Shown in pieces: positions 9,664 through 13,053 of a stretch of 13,053 nt of DNA; within the stretch, counting starts at the first letter, position 1; each line of letters opens with the position of its first letter. This DNA is from JALOOE01 sp964423545. GTDB taxonomy: Bacteria > Chloroflexota > Anaerolineae > CG2-30-64-16. Made by a program: the position numbers and the translations under genes. A model generated the notes under the pieces. It saw only the letters and a program-made list of their open reading frames with translations. It did no database searches and had not been told where the DNA came from. Location: positions 1 through 13,053 of the forward strand of contig CAYRFV010000152.1 of NCBI GenBank assembly GCA_964423545.1, in the 5' to 3' direction.

Positions 9664-9706
9664 GGTGGTTCTTCCTTTCCGAGATGTGTGGTACAAGCGG
9701 GTTCGA

Positions 9707-10252
9707 TCACCAGCCGCGACCATACGCCGGCCCATAGCATTCCGGGCAGATCGGCTGGCCATCGCGCAGATGGGCGCGGGCTTCCATGACGCCTTCACCG
9801 CACTGGCTGCACGGCACGCTCTTGAAGATGCGCGCCCGCTCGGGCAGCGGCGCATCCACCCAGCGGATGTCGTAGAGCTCATCGTCGGTCGCTGTCTGCA
9901 TACGTTCCAGCGCAGCCTGGCGGCGTTCTTCGGGTGATCTGGTCGGGTCGGGCGCGGTGGCGACGTAGCGAAGCGCAACGCGCAGCATCTTCCCATCCGA
10001 CCGGCGGCCGAACGTGAACACCTGCTTGCCCCAATCGCGCAGGATCAGGTTGCCCTTGCCCGCGGTGCAGCCCGTGAGCACCTGCACAGCATCCACGCCG
10101 CAGGCGTCGTTCTCGCAGATGGCGACCAACTCCTCATCTTCAGCCCGCTCGATGCCTAACTCCCGCAGCGCGATCTGCGCCGCGCGGTAGCCGATCATCA
10201 GCCCGGGGCAGAAGTGGCCGTGGAAACGCGTGGCTTCTTCGATGGTTTTCAC
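9707..10252 (-). CDS. FmdE-family protein with C-terminal zinc ribbon
   Basis: The start is GTG at 10252, chosen because AGGAGGAG sits 7-9 nt upstream and the conserved family N-terminus begins at once. The 181-residue product has the FmdE hallmark FHGHFCPGL (10-18, Cys15) and CENDACGVDAVQVLTGCTAGKGN (46-68; Cys46, Cys51, Asp54, Cys62). A four-Cys zinc ribbon follows (CSQC 148-151, CPEC 169-172). The family is named from an ORF beside molybdenum formylmethanofuran dehydrogenase, but none of that enzyme's subunits is seen here. FmdE-like proteins occur widely outside methanogens, and their biochemical role is not established. Here it lies 21 nt after a methyltransferase gene and 43 nt before the binding-protein gene, so a role in metal or metal-ligand handling is inferred. 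Confidence 0.92.
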   Translation of the reverse strand: MKTIEEATRFHGHFCPGLMIGYRAAQIALRELGIERAEDEELVAICENDACGVDAVQVLTGCTAGKGNLILRDWGKQVFTFGRRSDGKMLRVALRYVATAPDPTRSPEERRQAALERMQTATDDELYDIRWVDAPLPERARIFKSVPCSQCGEGVMEARAHLRDGQPICPECYGPAYGRGW

Positions 10253-10273
10253 GAGTATGCTCCTCCTGAATCG

Positions 10274-11317
10274 TCAAGTCGGTTTGTAAGCCACCGTCAG
10301 CGTGCCGCCGACGCCATCCGGCGACGCGACCGTCTGCGGCGGCGCGAAGCCGGCCGCAGCGAGCCACGACGCCCAGTCGCCGCGCGTGTCGAGGCCGCCG
10401 GACTCCGTCGCCAGCAGCATTTGCAGGGCGAAGATGGCGGCTTCGGGCGGACCAGCCCGGTCGTCGTCCAGCACGAAGTCGCGCAGCACGATCCGGCCGC
10501 CGGGGTTAAGGCAGTCGTAGACCTTGCGGATCAGCGCGGGCCGGCCCGCCGGCGGCTCGCCGTTGAGCACGCCGAAGACCAACGCCACGTCATATCCCGC
10601 GCCCAACCCTTCGCGCTGGAAGTCCCCCTCCTGCACCGTCACGCGCTCCGCCAGCCCGGCCTGCGCGATGAGCTCGCGCGCGTGCGGCACGACCGCGGGC
10701 AGTTCGAATACCACTGCGGTGAGGCGCGGGTGGCGGCGGGCCAGCGCCAGGCTATAGGCGGCGTGACAGCCGCCCACATCGATCACACGCAGCGGCCGAT
10801 CGTCCGGCAGCGCCAGCGCCTCTGCGATGAAAGGCGCGACCGGCCGCGCCATGTCATACAGGCCATAAACGAAGTTGTGGGCCCAATCGCCGGCCTCCTC
10901 GTCGCGGCGATCCTCCTCCGGTCGACGACCGGTGCGCACCGCATCGGCCAGGCGGGCCCAGCGGCGATAGAACGCGGCCTCCAGCCGCAAGCTGCCGGCC
11001 ATGGCGCCCGCGCCGCCGCGCGTCAGGCATGTCCCGGCCAGCGGGCTGTTGGCGAAGCGGCCGTCGCGTTTTTGGAGCAGGCCCAGGCTGGCCGCGGTGT
11101 TCAGCAGCAGGCCCGTCCCGCGCGCGTCGCATGCGATGGCCGCAGTGATTTCTGCCTCGGTGGCTGCGCCCGCCGCAATCGCCTCGAAGACGCCCAGATC
11201 AACGCAGGTGATCAAGACCTGCGATACGCGGTAGCCGTGCGCCAGCTCCGAGACCTGGCGGCGTAGTTGCAAGACAGCCAGCGGATCGGTCGCCTGACTG
11301 GTTTCGAAATCAAGCAT
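10274..11317 (-). CDS. SAM-dependent methyltransferase, O-methyltransferase fold, catalytic His replaced
   Basis: ATG at 11317 is preferred (MLDFETSQ) because GAGG lies 6 nt upstream; an in-frame ATG at 11329 has no ribosome-binding site. The 347-residue protein has an N-terminal winged-helix dimerisation domain (about 20-95; LGVFEAIAAG...TEAEITAAI...LLNTAASLGLL), as in plant and antibiotic O-methyltransferases. A Rossmann domain with the SAM loop VIDVGGCHAAYS (near 177) follows. The stretch that normally reads LHDW or LHGE, carrying the catalytic His, reads VFGVLNGEPP, with Asn at 252. The downstream pattern LNPGGRIVLRDFVLDDD is normal. The enzyme may therefore methylate a nucleophile that needs no general base, or act on N, C or S. 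The gene overlaps the small ORF upstream (ATGCTTGA) and sits 21 nt before the FmdE-family gene. Confidence 0.9.
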   Translation of the reverse strand: MLDFETSQATDPLAVLQLRRQVSELAHGYRVSQVLITCVDLGVFEAIAAGAATEAEITAAIACDARGTGLLLNTAASLGLLQKRDGRFANSPLAGTCLTRGGAGAMAGSLRLEAAFYRRWARLADAVRTGRRPEEDRRDEEAGDWAHNFVYGLYDMARPVAPFIAEALALPDDRPLRVIDVGGCHAAYSLALARRHPRLTAVVFELPAVVPHARELIAQAGLAERVTVQEGDFQREGLGAGYDVALVFGVLNGEPPAGRPALIRKVYDCLNPGGRIVLRDFVLDDDRAGPPEAAIFALQMLLATESGGLDTRGDWASWLAAAGFAPPQTVASPDGVGGTLTVAYKPT

Positions 11318-11408
11318 GCGGCGCCTCATCGATCAGATCATTACTCGCAATCAGAGGATAGCGCGCCAGGTGCGCGTTCAGCAGATCAAGAAAGTTCTGT
11401 GCAACCAT
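11310..11408 (-). CDS. Small ORF, 32 residues, between the two methyltransferase genes
   Basis: ATG at 11408 lies 9 nt after the stop of the upstream methyltransferase gene, with AGGA about 7 nt before it. Its TGA overlaps the start of the next gene (ATGCTTGA, 8 nt). The peptide begins MVAQNFLDLLNAHLARYPLI and ends in DLIDEAPHA. This looks protein-like, with an amphipathic helix and an acidic tail. The FLDLLNAHLARYPL stretch faintly recalls the start of longer proteins with an HLxRYPLMxPQD motif, so it could also be a truncated remnant. I do not recognise a function. It may simply couple translation of the two methyltransferases. Confidence 0.5.
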   Translation of the reverse strand: MVAQNFLDLLNAHLARYPLIASNDLIDEAPHA

Positions 11409-11417
11409 GATTGGTTC

Positions 11418-12176
11418 CTACAGCAGTCCGTGTGGCTTCTGCCCGATCACCAGCGTGTAGCGCTCTTCGTCCCCCCGGCTGTTCGGCATCCGGTAGAACT
11501 CGTGCGCTTCGTCAACCGCGATGCCAGCTTGCGCGAGCAGCTCCCGCCAGCGCGCCATGTCGAAGCTGGGCCGGAGCGGCTCGACGGAGAAAAGCCAGCC
11601 GCCGGGCGCCAGCACGCGCGCGGCTTCCGCCACCACGCGGCCGGCGTCCAGCTCCGCCGAATGATGATGCAGCACCCAGCCGATCAGCGCCGCGTCGAAC
11701 ATCCCAGCCCTGAACGGCAACCTCTCGCCCTTGGCGGCCGCCACAGGTCGCAGGCCATCTCGGTGCATCAGGCGTGCGCCCAGGTCTGTCGGCTCAACGT
11801 AGACCGGGGTCAGCGCTGCGTCGTCGTACAGCGGCGCCATGCGTCCCCACCCCGCGCCCACATCCAGCAACCAGTGGCCTGCACCCACCTGGCGCAGAGT
11901 GGCGCGCAAGAGCGCGAATTCGGCCTGCTCGGCCTCGGTTTCACGCGCGGCGTCGCGCAACGCGTAGCCGATATACTCATGCAGCGTCGCCTCCCAATCC
12001 GTGCCGCGCTGCTGCACGATGCTGCACACCCAGTAGGCGTAGGCTGTAATCGTATTCTCCAGGTCGGCCCCTGCGGGCAGTTGGCCGGCCAGCGCGTCGC
12101 GCAGCCGCTGGCGGGTCAGGTCATAAAGCGCAAGAACATCGCCAGTATGCTGTCCTGACACCCCATCATCCGTCAT
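11418..12176 (-). CDS. Class I SAM-dependent methyltransferase (Methyltransf_11-like)
   Basis: The start is taken as ATG at 12176 (MTDDGVSGQH). In-frame alternatives are ATG at 12191 and GTG at 12161; none has a clear ribosome-binding site. All lie at the end of the upstream gene, whose stop is at 12166, so translational coupling is likely. About 252 residues: a ~95-residue helical N-terminal part (ITAYAYWVCSIVQQRG...) precedes the Rossmann domain. SAM motif I is LLDVGAGWG (103-111). An acidic residue ends the next strand (VYVEPT), followed by GERLPFRAGMFDAALIGWVLHH and then LAPGGWLFSVEP. It is a normal small-molecule methyltransferase with no visible target-specific domain. Its place between a His-rich protein and other metal-linked genes suggests a small-molecule ligand as substrate, by inference. 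Confidence 0.88.
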   Translation of the reverse strand: MTDDGVSGQHTGDVLALYDLTRQRLRDALAGQLPAGADLENTITAYAYWVCSIVQQRGTDWEATLHEYIGYALRDAARETEAEQAEFALLRATLRQVGAGHWLLDVGAGWGRMAPLYDDAALTPVYVEPTDLGARLMHRDGLRPVAAAKGERLPFRAGMFDAALIGWVLHHHSAELDAGRVVAEAARVLAPGGWLFSVEPLRPSFDMARWRELLAQAGIAVDEAHEFYRMPNSRGDEERYTLVIGQKPHGLL

Positions 12177-12444
12177 GAGGATGGTGGTCATGCGCATCGT
12201 GATGATGGCTGTGTGCCCCAGCTGCCAGCGGTCCGCCCAGCTGCGCCAGCAAGGTCTCCAGATCGCAGTTCACGCCTGCCAGCTTCTCGACCGCCGCAGC
12301 CAGATGTTCGGCTGCGATGTCGGTCATGGACATGATCACCTCCGTCAGGCAAAGAAAAAGGTCACGGTCATTGGCGTGGGACAGGTCATACTCTGACCAG
12401 TGCGGCAGCAGCACGCGCAGCTTCGCGATGTCGGTTAAGGACAT
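12166..12444 (-). CDS. Small His-rich, probably metal-binding protein
   Basis: ATG at 12444 has a strong GGAGGTGAG 6 nt upstream. The 92-residue product has three parts. First is MSLTDIAKLRVLLPHWSEYD with HW at 15-16 and His23, recalling a small family with an LLPHWIEHNxEH motif that I associate with metal-related operons (from memory, unchecked). A helical middle follows. The tail holds eight His within 78-90 (HSHHHDAHDHHPH), a typical nickel or cobalt storage or delivery sequence. A second in-frame start at Met38 (nt 12333) has its own GGAGGTGATC, and would yield a 55-residue form keeping the His tail. The two starts are embedded in a direct repeat. The gene follows cooT after a 148-nt spacer and overlaps the next gene. 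It likely binds Ni(II) in the cytoplasm. Confidence 0.82.
   Translation of the reverse strand: MSLTDIAKLRVLLPHWSEYDLSHANDRDLFLCLTEVIMSMTDIAAEHLAAAVEKLAGVNCDLETLLAQLGGPLAAGAHSHHHDAHDHHPHDG
12314..12343 (-). promoter_or_regulatory. Internal ribosome-binding site and start (copy 2 of a repeated initiation module)
   Basis: Reading on the minus strand, GGAGGTGATC precedes ATG at 12333-12331, in frame with the His-rich gene, and continues ATGTCCATGACCGACATCGC. It matches copy 1 at the main start (12455-12425) at about 25 of 30 positions. CTTTTTCTTTG upstream of it also resembles the run before cooT. It could yield a 55-residue short form. Confidence 0.5.
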
Positions 12445-12455
12445 CCCTCACCTCC
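12425..12455 (-). repeat. Direct repeat, copy 1: initiation module of the His-rich gene
   Basis: GGAGGTGA, then GGG, then ATGTCC, TTA, ACCGACATCGC. It contains the main ribosome-binding site and first codons (MSLTDIA). Its partner copy about 112 nt downstream encodes MSMTDIA with the same ribosome-binding site. Confidence 0.75.
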
Positions 12456-12592
12456 GGTGCTTGAAAACAAGAAAGGCCATGCAGGAACATGCGGCTTCAA
12501 GCCGGGCATGACCTTCATGGCCTCGAATCAGATGTGTGCGGTTGTTCGTCATCACCTGCCTGGCGCTTTTGGAAGCGCCAGGCATGAAAACG
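12445..12592 (-). other. 148-nt spacer between cooT-like and His-rich genes
   Basis: No coding content is seen. It holds a perfect hairpin (12557-12584), a CATGA-AGG-TCATG dyad (+ strand 12507-12519), and a short self-complementary CGGCTTCAAGCCG (12491-12503). It is the only long non-coding gap within the operon. Confidence 0.6.
12557..12584 (-). terminator. Strong hairpin after cooT (leaky terminator or mRNA-stability element)
   Basis: GCCTGGCGCTT (12558-12568), loop TTGG, AAGCGCCAGGC (12573-12583), plus a flanking T-A pair, give a 12-bp perfect stem 9 nt past the cooT stop. No T-tract follows on the minus strand, so full termination is unlikely. It probably separates a high level of cooT message from lower downstream expression. 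Confidence 0.55.
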
Positions 12593-12802
12593 TTATCCTG
12601 GCGCTCCTGGCTCCGGCAGCGACGTCACGTAGATGCGGTGCTTGAGCAGGTCAATCCTGTCAATGCGCCCACGCACCAGCTTCTGCTCGCCCAAGAGGGA
12701 TGCAAACAGCAGCAGATCCCCTTCCGGTCGCACCTGCATGACGTCGCGCATCAGCACGTGCTCGCCGTCGGCCGCCGTGACCAGTACAGTCGCTTCGCAC
12801 AT
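12593..12802 (-). CDS. cooT: CooT-family nickel-binding protein
   Basis: 69 residues, the normal size of the family. It starts MCEATVLV, with Cys2 directly after the initiator Met, followed by MRDVMQVRPEGDLLLF, LLGEQKLVRGRIDRIDLLKHRI. This matches the CooT pattern MCEA...E..M.DV..I.PEG..I.L...FGE.....G.I..IDL..HRI. In the described CooT of Rhodospirillum rubrum, a cytoplasmic homodimer binds Ni(II) through Cys2 and is linked to nickel supply for CO dehydrogenase. The start is supported by GGAGGT at 12814-12809, 6 nt upstream. It is the first gene of the operon, preceded by a near-consensus promoter. No CO dehydrogenase gene is in view, so the nickel client here is unknown. The symbol is by family resemblance only. 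Confidence 0.88.
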   Translation of the reverse strand: MCEATVLVTAADGEHVLMRDVMQVRPEGDLLLFASLLGEQKLVRGRIDRIDLLKHRIYVTSLPEPGAPG

Positions 12803-12845
12803 GGGATGACCTCCAACAAAGAAAAAAGACCGCCGCGCCCAGACC

Positions 12846-12872
12846 TCATGTCAGGGGCAGTAGTCTTCATGA
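12846..12872 (-). promoter_or_regulatory. TCATG-N17-CATGA dyad in the cooT leader
   Basis: Half-sites TCATG (12846-12850) and CATGA (12868-12872) are spaced 22 bp centre to centre, about two helical turns, in the untranslated leader. Short half-sites mean chance is possible. The half-site orientation is opposite to the known NikR operator (GTATGA-N16-TCATAC). Confidence 0.3.
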
Positions 12873-12893
12873 CCTGATACCAACCTCAACCAA

Positions 12894-12919
12894 GTCCAAG
12901 CAGCTTCATGCCGTTGGAC
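12894..12919 (-). promoter_or_regulatory. Dyad at the predicted transcription start (operator or 5' hairpin)
   Basis: GTCCAA-N14-TTGGAC is a perfect 6-bp inverted repeat starting within a base or two of the predicted +1. An inner GCA/TGC pairing would extend it as an RNA hairpin with a CG bulge. It could be a repressor operator just downstream of the -10, or a 5'-terminal stabilising hairpin. Confidence 0.5.
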
Positions 12920-12926
12920 ACCAAAA

Positions 12927-12955
12927 AGCATACCGCAAACGCGCCACGCTGTCAA
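12927..12955 (-). promoter_or_regulatory. Sigma70-type promoter of the cooT-led operon
   Basis: On the minus strand, TTGACA (12955-12950), a 17-bp spacer and TATGCT (12932-12927): a perfect -35 and a five-of-six -10. Transcription should start near 12920, giving a leader of about 118 nt before the cooT ATG. It lies 9 bp after the stop of the upstream gene. Confidence 0.8.
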
Positions 12956-12964
12956 CAACACGGC

Positions 12965-13053
12965 TCATGTCGTCGCGCCAGACCGTCCGCGCTCGCGGAT
13001 GACCGCGATGGCCGCGCTGATCTGCTTGGTCAGCGCCTTCCACTCGATGCCGA
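12965..13053 (-). CDS. C-terminal end of an unidentified gene (5' end outside window)
   Basis: A minus-strand frame runs from the window edge to TGA at 12967-12965. It encodes GIEWKALTKQISAAIAVIRE and then RGRSGATT. About 25 of 28 codons end in G or C, matching the real genes of the window, so it is very likely coding. The sequence looks like one amphipathic helix with a basic tail, and no family is recognisable. It ends just before the cooT promoter, so it is probably a separate transcription unit. Confidence 0.6.
   Translation of the reverse strand, partial: GIEWKALTKQISAAIAVIRERGRSGATT

Noticed and set aside
9664..9996. N-terminal extension of the binding protein by 111 codons
   Set aside because: The extension overlaps the FmdE gene. 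ATG at 9663 gives a complete lipoprotein signal and has a ribosome-binding site.
10214..11266. 350-residue plus-strand ORF over the O-methyltransferase gene
   Set aside because: The composition is Arg/Gln/Ala-rich antisense noise, while the minus strand encodes a clear methyltransferase.
12817..12865. Attenuator or terminator in the cooT leader (T6 run at 12827-12822 on the minus strand)
   Set aside because: The GC-rich stretch before the T run does not form a stem ending next to it. The run is repeated upstream of the internal start, so it looks like part of a translation-initiation module.
12803..12920. Cobalamin or NiCo riboswitch in the leader
   Set aside because: No B12-box or four-helix NiCo pattern was recognisable by eye, and the leader of about 118 nt is short for a cobalamin riboswitch. 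A covariance-model search would settle it.

Overview
The window is about 13 kb of GC-rich bacterial DNA, most likely from a Chloroflexota (Anaerolineae/Caldilineae-like) genome. This is inferred from three things: an exported leucine-rich-repeat protein ending in a YLPLIVRG tail of a kind I associate with exported Chloroflexota proteins, a lipoprotein with a long Pro/Ala/Thr linker, and very strong G/C preference at third codon positions. No rRNA, tRNA, CRISPR array, transposase or prophage gene was seen.

Left part (1-3086, + strand): the 3' portion of a very large secreted protein with about 33 plant-type 24-residue LRRs, a Cys-containing cap, a beta-rich C-terminal domain and the YLPLIVRG tail. 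A gene-free stretch of 266 bp follows. Converging on it from the minus strand is a damaged PLD-nuclease/SNF2-helicase gene (about 6119 to 3353). It has the phospholipase D-like domain and the first helicase lobe, then shifts frame and goes straight to a C-terminal segment. The second helicase lobe (motifs IV-VI) is missing.

Right part (12955 to 6116, all minus strand): a compact, probably single-promoter operon. A near-consensus sigma70-type promoter (TTGACA, 17 bp, TATGCT) with a dyad at the predicted transcription start leads into a cooT-like nickel-binding protein gene. Next come a strong mRNA hairpin, a small protein with an HW...H motif and an eight-His tail, a class I SAM methyltransferase, a 32-residue small ORF, a second (O-methyltransferase-fold) methyltransferase, an FmdE-family protein with a zinc ribbon, and a nickel/oligopeptide-type ABC transporter: a lipoprotein binding protein and two permeases, with no ATPase. 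Most junctions are overlapping or only a few bases apart. The helicase start (GTG) overlaps the stop of the last permease by 4 nt.

Interpretation: CooT, the His-rich protein and a Dpp/Nik-type importer point to nickel (or cobalt) handling. Two methyltransferases and FmdE beside them suggest modification of, or capture from, an organic metal ligand. I know of no described pathway with this exact gene set, so it is the main candidate for an undescribed system. Its substrate is inference only. At 12965-13053 the last 28 codons of another minus-strand gene are visible just upstream of the operon promoter.
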